In this document: positions 17,640-25,554 of the stretch, piece after piece
Position numbering within the stretch: the stretch's first letter is position 1
How the letters are laid out: every line of letters starts with the position of its first letter
Assembly (NCBI GenBank): GCA_029979005.1
Contig: JAPOIJ010000028.1
Span: 1 to 36,615 of the forward strand
Reading direction: 5' to 3'
Source of the DNA: Planctomycetota bacterium
GTDB lineage: Bacteria > Planctomycetota > Planctomycetia > Pirellulales > Pirellulaceae
DNA: 36,615 nucleotides
Program-made: the position numbers and the translations under genes
Notes under the pieces: model-generated
Databases searched by the model: none
Told to the model about the DNA's origin: nothing
What the model saw: only the letters and a program-made list of their open reading frames with translations

Positions 17640-18020
17640 TTAGACGCGTCTCTTCTTCCGCGGACGGCAACCGTTATGAGGAATTGGGGTGCAGTCCTCA
17701 ATCGACTTAATGTTCAAACCAGCAGCCTGTAGCGCGGTGATCGCACTCTCTCGGCCACTTCCAGGCCCTTTCACGCGAACATCAACTTCTTTCACCCCGA
17801 ATTTCAAGGCCTTGTCCGCAGCCTGTTGAGCAGCGCTCTGCCCGGCAAAAGGAGTGCTCTTGCGGCTACCCTTGAAACCACACGTTCCAGCACTAGCCCA
17901 GCAAAGCGTTTCCCCTTTGGTGTCAGTAATCGTGACGGTCGTGTTGTTAAATGTCGCCTGAATATGAGCAATACCGTAAGTAACGTTACGACGTACTCGA
18001 CGTTTTTTTGTCTTTGCCAC
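17640..18020 (-). CDS. rpsK: 30S ribosomal protein S11
   Basis: 126 residues, complete. S11 forms part of the platform of the small subunit near the mRNA exit. Family blocks are [18 protein letters not shown] near the N-terminus, [19 protein letters not shown], the PGSGRESAI loop and the basic C-terminus [13 protein letters not shown]. The start is GTG at 18020, with GGAG seven bases upstream. It lies 130 bp after rpsM and 165 bp before rpoA. Confidence 0.97.
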   Translation of the reverse strand: MAKTKKRRVRRNVTYGIAHIQATFNNTTVTITDTKGETLCWASAGTCGFKGSRKSTPFAGQSAAQQAADKALKFGVKEVDVRVKGPGSGRESAITALQAAGLNIKSIEDCTPIPHNGCRPRKKRRV

Positions 18021-18150
18021 TGCTTGCTTTCTCCGCTTTCATGCCGCGCCAACCGACGCGATTTACTATTTTAAATTCTTATTTGTCTTGAGCTTAAAGG
18101 TCGTTTCAAAAGCCCAGGGAAAAGACCGGGGCAATCCACGTACGCAAGGA

Positions 18151-18534
18151 TTACTTGAGATCCTTCACACCCTTCTTTCCTGCAACCGTCTTCTTCGGGC
18201 CTTTTCTCGTTCGAGCATTCGTCTTGGTGCGCTGACCACGAACCGGCAATCCAACGCGGTGGCGAATTCCTCGGTAACATCGAATATCACGAAGTCGACC
18301 AATGTTTTGCTGTACTAAACGCCGTAACGGTCCCTCAACTGTGTAATCACGTTCGAGGATTGTTGCGATTCGACCAATTTCCTCATCGGTTAAATCACGC
18401 GCTCGTTTATCCTGATCAATTCCCGCCTTGTGACACAAATCACGGGCAGTCTGATTGCCAACACCGTACAAATAGGTAAGCGAAATAACAGTTTTTCTGT
18501 CATTCGGAATGTCAACACCCAACAAACGCGGCAT
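18151..18534 (-). CDS. rpsM: 30S ribosomal protein S13
   Basis: 127 residues, complete. It begins [13 protein letters not shown] and contains [16 protein letters not shown], the conserved helix-turn-helix hinge, and [25 protein letters not shown] followed by a lysine-rich tail that contacts tRNA in the P site. The ATG at 18534 has GGAG seven bases upstream. A 6-bp inverted repeat (GACCTG-AACG-CAGGTC, 18550-18565) lies just before the start and could take part in translational control, though that is speculation. Confidence 0.97.
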   Translation of the reverse strand: MPRLLGVDIPNDRKTVISLTYLYGVGNQTARDLCHKAGIDQDKRARDLTDEEIGRIATILERDYTVEGPLRRLVQQNIGRLRDIRCYRGIRHRVGLPVRGQRTKTNARTRKGPKKTVAGKKGVKDLK

Positions 18535-18803
18535 ACGATTTCTCCAACGGACCTGAACGCAGGTCGACTACATAAATGTTCGATTTAATAAATTCTAATG
18601 TCTTTTGTTTTACTAAGTTGAACGCCACAACATTCTGCGACGAGCCGCTTTAAACGTCAGGATACCTGTCCCGGACGATGCTTGCCTTCTCACTGCCCGT
18701 TGGGGCGCAATCAAGCCAAAATTTCAATCCATTGAGCAAGAGCTCCATCCATCGAAACCCTTTTTTGCTTTTACAACCAACCTTTGGGCAGCGCTGCAAA
18801 AAT

Positions 18804-18917
18804 CTAACCCTGACGCTGTTTATGGCGTGGGTTGGTGCAGATTACGTATACTCGGCCTTTACGCCGAACAACCTTACAATTCTCGCAAATTCGCTTAACG
18901 CTAGCGCGGACTTTCAT
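18804..18917 (-). CDS. rpmJ: 50S ribosomal protein L36
   Basis: 37-codon gene on the minus strand starting ATG at 18917. The product reads [20 protein letters not shown], then [17 protein letters not shown]. The zinc ligands are Cys11, Cys14, Cys27 and His32, the C+ form of L36. It is the first gene of the rpmJ-rpsM-rpsK-rpoA-rplQ operon, about 35 nt downstream of a predicted transcription start. It is too short for many gene finders. 269 bp without any visible gene separate it from rpsM. Confidence 0.97.
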   Translation of the reverse strand: MKVRASVKRICENCKVVRRKGRVYVICTNPRHKQRQG

Positions 18918-19357
18918 CGAAGTTCTACTCGCTCTTATTCATCTTGTTTAAAGCCCACCAGTATAGGAATTTAGTGGCGATTATCACAAGGGCCAATCTG
19001 GGTGTAATTCGTTATTTTCCTAGGTCACACCAATTTATCGCCTCGAAGGTAAGCTTGGCTTCAATCGGATCCGGTAAACAAGCGACCAAATCAACGCTTT
19101 TCCCCGCAAAAACTCAATATCGGGGCAGAAACATCGCCAACTCAGCAGTTTTTCCTCTGTCTCCAGTTTTTGGCGTTTTGATTCATTCTTTGTCAAAAAA
19201 CCGAGCCGGGAACCAAAAAACCGACCTGAACTCACTTTTCGGGCACTGCAACCAACCTGCCTACCCAAGCCCCCTAGATCAACTTAAGTGGCACGCGGAT
19301 CTCCGAAACAGGTAAAAATGCCCTAAAACTGGCTTGCGGCTCCGCTAAACCTGAAAA
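18918..19357. other. 440-bp intergenic region upstream of rpmJ
   Basis: No gene is convincing here; the open frames present look like chance frames with no family signal. The region holds the operon promoter (18960-18989). Farther upstream it has runs of A/T: CAAAAAACCGA occurs twice, at 19194-19204 and 19214-19224, a 20-bp period, and AGTTTTT twice at 19147-19153 and 19165-19171. Such phased tracts can bend DNA. Confidence 0.4.
18960..18989 (-). promoter_or_regulatory. Sigma70-like promoter of the rpmJ-rplQ operon
   Basis: On the minus strand TTGTGA (18989-18984) and TATACT (18965-18960) are spaced by 18 bp; the -10 matches at five of six bases, the -35 at four. Transcription would start near 18953, about 35 nt before the rpmJ ATG. 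Confidence 0.5.
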
Positions 19358-19993
19358 TTAATCGTCCTCAAATTCCAAACTCTGCCATAGGTACCAACAG
19401 GCCACGGTCGAGTAGGGACGCCATAAAGTAGCAATTTCCAGCATTTCGGATTTCGTAGGCAATTCATCGAGTTGGTAATGACGAGCCATCGCGTTCTTGA
19501 TTCCGAGGTCATCGTAAGGAAATATGTCCATTCTTCCCAAAGAGAACATCAAAAACATTTGAGCCGTCCATACTCCAACCCCTTTGACCTGGGTCAAAAC
19601 TTCGATCACCTCACCATCGGACTGACGCTGTAGCCCTTCGAGCTCAACAACGCCAGTATGAACTTTCTCCGCGAGGTCTAGGATATAGGATGCCTTTTGA
19701 CGGGAAACTCCCAGTTCCCGCAATCCATCAACATCGAATTTCAAAATGCCTTCGGGTGTGAACTTAGGGCTTTCCACAGAACCGCCAGCCGCTTCTATCA
19801 AGCGGTTAGTAATCGTCTTAGCAGCGGCCACCGATATTTGCTGCGAAACAATCGATCTGACAAGGGTTCCAAACCGATCTCGTTTCGTTTTCGCGTGAAA
19901 CGGACCAACCAATTTAATGATTCGTTTCATGACCGGATCGTTCTTCTGAAGATGAAGCCGAGCCGCTTTAATATACTGCGCGTAAAATGGCAT
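19358..19993 (-). CDS. DNA-3-methyladenine glycosylase 2, AlkA-type HhH-GPD protein
   Basis: 211 residues, a compact HhH-GPD base-excision glycosylase of the AlkA/MAG class that removes alkylated purines from DNA. RFGTLVRSIVSQQISVAAAK (40-59) is the conserved helix that starts the fold. The helix-hairpin-helix is LTQVKGVGVWTAQM (133-146). The catalytic aspartate is Asp162 in FPYDDLGIKNA, aligned to Asp238 of E. coli AlkA. The extra N-terminal beta domain of E. coli AlkA is absent, as in many bacterial MAG-like enzymes. There is no Cys cluster, so it is not an EndoIII-type Fe-S enzyme. The ATG follows GGAG at four bases. It is divergent from the adenylating enzyme gene. Confidence 0.88.
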   Translation of the reverse strand: MPFYAQYIKAARLHLQKNDPVMKRIIKLVGPFHAKTKRDRFGTLVRSIVSQQISVAAAKTITNRLIEAAGGSVESPKFTPEGILKFDVDGLRELGVSRQKASYILDLAEKVHTGVVELEGLQRQSDGEVIEVLTQVKGVGVWTAQMFLMFSLGRMDIFPYDDLGIKNAMARHYQLDELPTKSEMLEIATLWRPYSTVACWYLWQSLEFEDD

Positions 19994-20177
19994 TTATCTC
20001 CAATCTATCGTTTGAAAAACCTGGGCTGTTGCCTCAAACACTTTAAGTTAGAGGGAACTGCTTCAGTGTAACCCTTTCCTTTTACTGATCCACCGGACCG
20101 ATTCAAAGCAATTCTCCCAAAAAGCATTTTGAGATCGCCCGATTTACGCTGCCCCTCGCCGAGTTTATCATTTTTAC

Positions 20178-21467
20178 ATGGCAAATATCGACTACCACCG
20201 AACAACGCCCGCCCAGCGCCGAGAAATAGAATCCTGGGATCGCGACCAACTGAGAAACCATCAGTTGAAACGCCTAAATCAGGCGCTGGAGGCGATTCTC
20301 CCAGCGAACCAATTTTACCAGTCAAAACTGAAAACAAACAACTTGCCCCTCAACTCGCTGGACGAACTCAGCGAATTACCTTTCACCCACAAAGAAGAAT
20401 TGCTCGATCCAGAAAACGAAGCTGGTTTTGCTGCAAATTTAACCTTCCCACTTGACCAATACTCCCGTTTTCACCGGACCTCGGGTACTCGCGGTCGCCC
20501 GCTAATTGTTTTGGATACGGCTAACGACTGGGACTGGTGGATGGAAACTTGGCAATACGTTCTCGATTCAGCCGCCCTGAACGCCAGCGATCGAGTCGTA
20601 ATGGCCTTCAGCTTCGGCCCGTTCATTGGCTTTTGGAGTGCGTTCGATGCAGCCGTGGAGCGTGGAGCGATGATCGCTCCAACTGGCTCCCTTTCAACAG
20701 TTGCAAGAATTGAGCTGATTCGCTCAATCCAAGCGACCATCATTTTTTGCACTCCCAGCTACGCGCTCCACATGGCTGAAGTCGCCCAGCAGAATGAAAT
20801 TGATTTAACTTCCTCTTCCGTTAAAAAGATTATCGTCGCTGGTGAACCGGGAGGCTCCATCCCAAGTATCCGACAGCAGATCGAATCATCATGGGCTGCC
20901 AAAGTGATCGACCACAGCGGCGCTAGTGAAGTAGGTCCATGGGGTTTTGCTGACGCCAATGGAACAGGGATTTACGTCAACGAAGCCGAGTTCGCTGCCG
21001 AGTTCATCTCACTGGCAACCGGCAAACCCGCGACCGAAGGTGAATTGTCTGAATTAGTCCTGACTTGTCTCGGCCGAATCGGTAGTCCCGTGATCCGTTA
21101 CCGCACCGGCGATCTTGTTCGCCCGCAGCGGCATACTTCCGGAGACTGTAACTTTGTTCTACTCCAAGGAGGAGTACTGGGACGCACTGACGATATGATG
21201 ATCATTCGAGGTGTGAATATTTTCCCTACTTCCGTCGAGAAAATCCTGCGTGGCTTTCCTGAAATCGTTGAATATCGGCTAACGACATTCAAGCAGGAAT
21301 CGATGGATCAATTAAAGATTGAAATAGAAGACCAACTCGCTTCTCCCGAGCGTGTTCGTGACGAACTACAAATCCAACTTGGATTGCGAGTCGATGTTGA
21401 ATGCGTTCCAGCAGGATCGTTACCCCGTTTCGAAGCTAAAGGTAAAAGGTTTATAGACCAAAGATGA
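20178..21467 (+). CDS. PaaK-like AMP-forming adenylate/CoA ligase
   Basis: 429 residues of the ANL superfamily, closest in style to phenylacetate-CoA ligases (PaaK). Motifs in order: the P-loop-like HRTSGTRGRP, SGASEVG, YRTGDLV with the ribose-binding Asp, GRTDDMMIIRGVNIFP, and C-terminal FEAKGKR with the adenylation lysine. The N-terminal core is about 1-320 and the mobile C-terminal domain 330-429. The reaction would be ATP-dependent activation of a carboxylate, usually to a CoA thioester; the substrate is unknown. It shares the four bases 21464-21467 with the downstream PLP enzyme gene, so the two are translationally coupled. The ATG has little SD. Confidence 0.85.
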   Translation: MANIDYHRTTPAQRREIESWDRDQLRNHQLKRLNQALEAILPANQFYQSKLKTNNLPLNSLDELSELPFTHKEELLDPENEAGFAANLTFPLDQYSRFHRTSGTRGRPLIVLDTANDWDWWMETWQYVLDSAALNASDRVVMAFSFGPFIGFWSAFDAAVERGAMIAPTGSLSTVARIELIRSIQATIIFCTPSYALHMAEVAQQNEIDLTSSSVKKIIVAGEPGGSIPSIRQQIESSWAAKVIDHSGASEVGPWGFADANGTGIYVNEAEFAAEFISLATGKPATEGELSELVLTCLGRIGSPVIRYRTGDLVRPQRHTSGDCNFVLLQGGVLGRTDDMMIIRGVNIFPTSVEKILRGFPEIVEYRLTTFKQESMDQLKIEIEDQLASPERVRDELQIQLGLRVDVECVPAGSLPRFEAKGKRFIDQR

Positions 21468-22735
21468 AATTTGACTCTCAGCTAATCGACGCCTGTCGCG
21501 CACAATTCCCCGCGCTCCTCCGCGAACAGAATGGCCAAACTGTAATATATTTTGATGGTCCGGCAGGAACTCAGGTTCCGCAGTGCGTTGCTGACGCGAT
21601 GTCGCACTATCTACTTCACTGCAACGCCAATCATGGTGGACACTTTACAACAAGTATCGAAAGTGATGAATTACTCCACCAATGCCACCAAGCCCATGCA
21701 GATTTCGTGGGCGCCACCGATGGCGATGAAGTCTCATTTGGACAAAATATGACTTCGCTTACTTTTTCATTCTCCCGAGCCCTTTCGAAAACGTGGAAAT
21801 CGGGTGACGAAATTATCGTTACCTCCCTCGACCACGACGCTAACATCTCCCCCTGGGTTCTTGCCGCAGAGGAGGCGGGCGCTAAAGTCCATTTCGTCAG
21901 CTTCAACCCGACCGACTACACACTCGATATGGATGACCTAGCAAACAAGCTCAATGAAAAAACACAACTCGTCGCTGTTGGCTGTGCTTCCAATGCAACT
22001 GGCGGCATCAACCCAGTCAAACGGGTCGCAAAAATGGCACATGATGTCGATGCTAAAGTTTATCTCGATGCAGTGCATTATGGACCGCACGGGCTAATCG
22101 ATGTGGCTGATTGGGACTGCGACTTTCTCGCTTGCTCTGACTACAAATTTTTTGGCCCCCACCTGGGAATGCTTTGGGGACGTCGCGAACTCCTTGAAGA
22201 GCTACAGCCTTTCAAAGTCCGCCCGGCAGACAATCGCCTGCCAACTCGCTGGATGACCGGAACCCAATCTCATGAATCAATTGCCGCCGGAATGGCGTGC
22301 ATTGATTACATCGCTGACATTGGCAGAAAAACAGGCGCTGCAGAGGATTCAAATCGTCGCGATGCATTAGTATCCGCGTTTTCGGCCATCGTCGAATATG
22401 AGCAGGCACTTTCGAAAAAACTAATTGAAGGTTTATCGGAAATTGAGGAGATTGAGATTTACGGCATTACCGATTTGGCGAGACTTAACGAACGTTTCCC
22501 AACCTTCTCTATCCGACATCGAAACATTCCACCGGCACAACTCGCGAGTCGACTTAGTGAAAACGGAATCTATGTATGGAATGGGAACTATTACGCACTC
22601 GAGTTCAGTGAAAGAATGGGATTTGAACCCGAAGGCATGGTGCGAATTGGATTGGTTCACTACAACACGCACGATGAAATCGACCGCCTTATCGATGTCA
22701 TCAAGCAACTCTCGCTCGAGGCTACCAAGGCCTAA
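21464..22735 (+). CDS. Cysteine desulfurase-like PLP enzyme lacking the catalytic Cys
   Basis: 423 residues, class V aminotransferase fold. PLP-binding residues are visible: NMTSLTFSF (95-103) for the phosphate cup, Asp202 and His205 in YLDAVHYGPH, and Schiff-base Lys228 in SDYKFFGPH. It matches the 'cysteine desulfurase-like' subfamily. In SufS/IscS the loop near the C-terminus carries the persulfide cysteine. The corresponding stretch here reads GIYVWNGNYYALEF, with no Cys, so classical desulfurase activity is doubtful and a lyase, racemase or transaminase role is possible. It overlaps the upstream adenylating enzyme by 4 bp. A DUF971 gene follows 36 bp later. Confidence 0.85.
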   Translation: MKFDSQLIDACRAQFPALLREQNGQTVIYFDGPAGTQVPQCVADAMSHYLLHCNANHGGHFTTSIESDELLHQCHQAHADFVGATDGDEVSFGQNMTSLTFSFSRALSKTWKSGDEIIVTSLDHDANISPWVLAAEEAGAKVHFVSFNPTDYTLDMDDLANKLNEKTQLVAVGCASNATGGINPVKRVAKMAHDVDAKVYLDAVHYGPHGLIDVADWDCDFLACSDYKFFGPHLGMLWGRRELLEELQPFKVRPADNRLPTRWMTGTQSHESIAAGMACIDYIADIGRKTGAAEDSNRRDALVSAFSAIVEYEQALSKKLIEGLSEIEEIEIYGITDLARLNERFPTFSIRHRNIPPAQLASRLSENGIYVWNGNYYALEFSERMGFEPEGMVRIGLVHYNTHDEIDRLIDVIKQLSLEATKA

Positions 22736-22771
22736 ACGACACGCCAGAAACCTAACTTCAACCACGTTTCC

Positions 22772-23122
22772 ATGACATCTCAAACTCCAGACGATCTGCT
22801 ACCGGTTCGGCTTGAAAAAACTGAAAACCGTGAACTGCTCATTCAATGGAGCGACTCAATGGAACAGACGGTTTCATTCCGAAAACTCCGCGACAACTGT
22901 CGATGTGCTCATTGCACCGAAAAGCGAATGGAACCGGCTCACGAATCAAGCGCTGGCGAGAAAAAACTGAGCAACTCCCTTCCAGTCCTTTCACTTCAAG
23001 AAACGATGCCGTTGGATATCGTCGCCATGAGCCCGGTCGGCAACTACGCCTACAACATCCAATTCTCAGATGGCCACAGTGCAGGCATCTATTCGTATGA
23101 ACTTCTAAGATCGATCAAGTAG
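22772..23122 (+). CDS. DUF971 domain protein
   Basis: 116 residues, covering the DUF971 (gamma-butyrobetaine hydroxylase N-terminal-like) domain alone. The cysteine-rich CRCAHC motif gives Cys43, Cys45 and Cys48, a likely zinc or iron site. The fold continues with LDIVAMSPVGNYAYNIQFSDGHSAGIYSYELL. In other organisms DUF971 is fused to carnitine-synthesis dioxygenases or to Mrp/ApbC (HCF101-type) Fe-S carriers, so a metal-related role is plausible. It lies 36 bp after the PLP enzyme in the same direction and is probably its operon partner. Confidence 0.85.
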   Translation: MTSQTPDDLLPVRLEKTENRELLIQWSDSMEQTVSFRKLRDNCRCAHCTEKRMEPAHESSAGEKKLSNSLPVLSLQETMPLDIVAMSPVGNYAYNIQFSDGHSAGIYSYELLRSIK

Positions 23123-23157
23123 TTTAGAATTTTCAAATCGCATGCTCGCCCCTTTCG

Positions 23158-23949
23158 TTAATCCCACTGGGGTGCACGCTTCTCCAAGAAAGCAGCAATG
23201 CCCTCGGTCGCTGCAGGTGTGGTGCGAGCCGCTGCCATATTCGCTGTTCCAATACTCAATTGCGTAAATAAATTCTCACCAATCGTCTCATTGAGCAATT
23301 GCTTGGTCATTTGATGAGACTCTCGAGCACCAGCAGCGCAATTACCAGCAATCTCAAAACACCTTGCCCATACTAAAGAGTCTTCAACCACCTCCTGATA
23401 TAACCCAAGACGCAGTGAGTCTTCCGCCGCCACAGGCACTCCTGAATAAAGCACTTTAGAGGCAGCGGCTGTTCCGATACGAAAACTCATTAAAGGCGTT
23501 GTTATTCCCGGATTAAGTCCTCGCAAGGACTCCGGCATACCCAAACGGGAACTCGCGCCGCCAACAACGATGTCAGACGCCAGCATCAAAGAAACACCAC
23601 TGCCAAGCACCCAACCATTGACCGAAGCAATGATCGGTTTGGGAAAACGTAGCATCTTTTCAATCAACTCCAGAAACGCGCGCGTGTCTTGATGCCATAG
23701 CTCCAGTGCATTCTTCGACTCTGCAGTTTCTTTCAATTGATTCAGATCGGTTCCCGCACAAAAAGAATCTCCACTCCCGGTCAGGATCACTGCACGGACA
23801 GATCGCTCACCGTGAAAGTCTTCCAATGCTTCACTAAGCTGCTGCACGGCCTCTCTTGATAGTGCATTCTTTCGTGCAGGACGGTTGAGAATAATCGTTC
23901 CACACGTTCCGTCACGTCGAATACTAATTAAATCTGAAGTTGAATTCAT
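23158..23949 (-). CDS. Enoyl-CoA hydratase/isomerase (crotonase) family protein
   Basis: 263 residues with a crotonase fold. CoA/oxyanion-hole motifs are FCAGTDL (63-69) and NGWVLGSG (111-118). The catalytic Glu of classical hydratases in the GGG-x-E helix (Glu144 in rat) is absent: here the helix reads LGSGVSLMLASD, with Ser at that position. The second acidic position, Glu140 in LGMPESLRGLNPG, is kept. It may therefore be an isomerase, hydrolase or another crotonase reaction rather than a 2-enoyl-CoA hydratase. It is convergent with the DUF971 gene (35 bp apart) and shares a region with the upstream adenylating enzyme, but a common pathway is only guesswork. The ATG start has no SD. Confidence 0.85.
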   Translation of the reverse strand: MNSTSDLISIRRDGTCGTIILNRPARKNALSREAVQQLSEALEDFHGERSVRAVILTGSGDSFCAGTDLNQLKETAESKNALELWHQDTRAFLELIEKMLRFPKPIIASVNGWVLGSGVSLMLASDIVVGGASSRLGMPESLRGLNPGITTPLMSFRIGTAAASKVLYSGVPVAAEDSLRLGLYQEVVEDSLVWARCFEIAGNCAAGARESHQMTKQLLNETIGENLFTQLSIGTANMAAARTTPAATEGIAAFLEKRAPQWD

Positions 23950-24057
23950 TCACTTGGCTTTACTAAACGCTTACTAGACTTACCTTGCCCCATTATCAAG
24001 ATTTTGAACGAGAAGGAAACACAGCTTCCCTTACATTCCGACAAATTGTCGCCCAAC

Positions 24058-24089
24058 AAAAAACGGCAGGTAGCGTTTACTACCTGCCG
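24058..24089 (-). terminator. Intrinsic terminator of the 24156-25196 gene
   Basis: CGGCAGGTAG (24064-24073), a six-base loop and CTACCTGCCG (24080-24089) form a perfect 10-bp stem. Read on the minus strand it is followed by six Ts (complement of 24058-24063), 67 bp after the stop codon. It separates this gene from the crotonase. Confidence 0.9.
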
Positions 24090-24155
24090 CAATAATTTTC
24101 AAACAATATTTAGTCGAATCTCAGGGTCGACAACAATACTGCTTCAGTGGAACGG

Positions 24156-25196
24156 TTAGGCACCCATTGCATCTTCGAAGGACCCTTCGGCAACGGGAAA
24201 ACAGAGATTATCTCGCACCCACGCAATTCCATCTGCACTCGTGGCATCGCCGTCGCGGTAATTGCTTTCAGCCTCCACGACTAAAGGTGCAGTTTCAGTA
24301 CCCATCACTTCACAGTAACGCTTAGCATAGCCGATCCGCAACATGACCTCGGCATAGCGAGTCATATTCAAATCTCCTGTAGCGAGATCGGTAAATTGCA
24401 TCGCCCGGTTGTGCCAGTCAGACTCCATCTTTCGCAACGGCACACCTTTGTGAATTGTAAAATTCTTGACATGACATCCATAAACCCTCGATCCCACTTT
24501 AAGGAATCTTGACTCCCAATCCTCGCCTTCCCAACAATGCGACGGATCAGCATTGACGGCAAGACATTGATCACCGTCACAAATATCGACAAGCATGTTG
24601 AATTCATCCGCACACATCGCGGCCGTACCAGGATGGATTTCATGTGCCAGATAAATTCCAAGGCTATTAGCGTGAGCGCGTAGTTTCGCGGTCTTATCAG
24701 CGAACCTCTCTTTGCCGGACTCGACTAAATCAAATCCCGGCCCAGCCCAAAAACCCCACGGATAACCGGTGGCGAGTTCCCAACCAAAAGCAACCCCCCA
24801 AAACATGGGAAGAATTTTAACTCCCAGTTCCGCACAAAGGTCCATCAACTTGAGGCAGTAGGTTTCATACCAAACCTCCAACTCATCCGGAGATAAATTT
24901 TGGTTGGGGCCATGAATAAAGGGATGCCCCGACTTTGTTCCGGTCCACGCACTGGTGTGAACCCAAAATGGGCAGTGGGCGGAAATGCCGTCGAGCTTTA
25001 GGCCATTTTTTTCAAAGGCATCTCGAATCTCCTGGGCAGTTTTAAAACTAGTCCCGTCTTCAGAAGCTTCGAGCATATAGTTGGACGGTTGCGCTCCCGC
25101 AGCGCCTGAATCTTTTGCAAAAGCAAGGAAATCATCAAGTCCCTTGGGACCATGCTGAGCGCCTTCAATACTAGCGTGAAAAGCTGGATTTGCCAT
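24156..25196 (-). CDS. Sugar phosphate isomerase/epimerase, TIM barrel
   Basis: 346 residues of the xylose isomerase-like TIM barrel family. Unlike the protein at 2421-3209, the expected metal-binding set is visible: Glu in AHEIHPG, Asp and His in NADPSHC, His in GCHVKNF, and Glu in VVEAESN near the C-terminus. The N-terminus (LEASEDG, DGISAHCPFW) and several Trp-rich loops such as WGVAFGWELATGYPWGFW suggest a hydrophobic sugar pocket. It is probably cytosolic; the substrate (a sugar, inositol or keto sugar) is not identifiable. It is monocistronic, with its own terminator. Confidence 0.85.
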   Translation of the reverse strand: MANPAFHASIEGAQHGPKGLDDFLAFAKDSGAAGAQPSNYMLEASEDGTSFKTAQEIRDAFEKNGLKLDGISAHCPFWVHTSAWTGTKSGHPFIHGPNQNLSPDELEVWYETYCLKLMDLCAELGVKILPMFWGVAFGWELATGYPWGFWAGPGFDLVESGKERFADKTAKLRAHANSLGIYLAHEIHPGTAAMCADEFNMLVDICDGDQCLAVNADPSHCWEGEDWESRFLKVGSRVYGCHVKNFTIHKGVPLRKMESDWHNRAMQFTDLATGDLNMTRYAEVMLRIGYAKRYCEVMGTETAPLVVEAESNYRDGDATSADGIAWVRDNLCFPVAEGSFEDAMGA

Positions 25197-25554
25197 AGTT
25201 TATCGTCTTTGAAATGGGTGAGTCGAATAGGTTCAATTGTGAGTTGCCGGCATTCAGAAACGAACCAACCAGTGCAACGAGCGAAAGTTGACTATCGTTC
25301 ATCGATCGCCACTGTATTGTGCCAAACAAACCAGAGGTTGCAACCATTTCCTTTACGGAAAAGCAGTAGATTGCACTTTCTAAATTTCAGAATGAAATTT
25401 CCACTGAAGCCAACGTGGACAGAGAGCGATGGGAGGCACGCTGATTCCAACACCAATTTGACCGCACCGCCCATTCCCGGTAATTTCGCTCAGGCTTGAG
25501 ATGGGTCGAGTATTTGATTGTTTTTATGAATGGATGCTTTTACTCTGCTGCTAC
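25197..25554. other. 358-bp intergenic region with one AT palindrome
   Basis: No gene. A perfect palindrome, AAATTTCA-GAA-TGAAATTT (25382-25400), lies 186 bp upstream of the isomerase start and could be an operator. No convincing promoter is visible. Confidence 0.35.

Noticed and set aside
18944-19315. A 123-codon plus-strand frame in the region upstream of rpmJ.
   Set aside because: It overlaps the operon promoter on the other strand and shows no domain or SD.
21464-22735. SufS/IscS-type cysteine desulfurase.
   Set aside because: The catalytic loop has no cysteine; only the PLP fold and lysine support the family.
25152-25499. A 115-codon plus-strand frame between the isomerase and protease genes.
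   Set aside because: It begins inside the isomerase gene on the opposite strand and has no SD or family signal.
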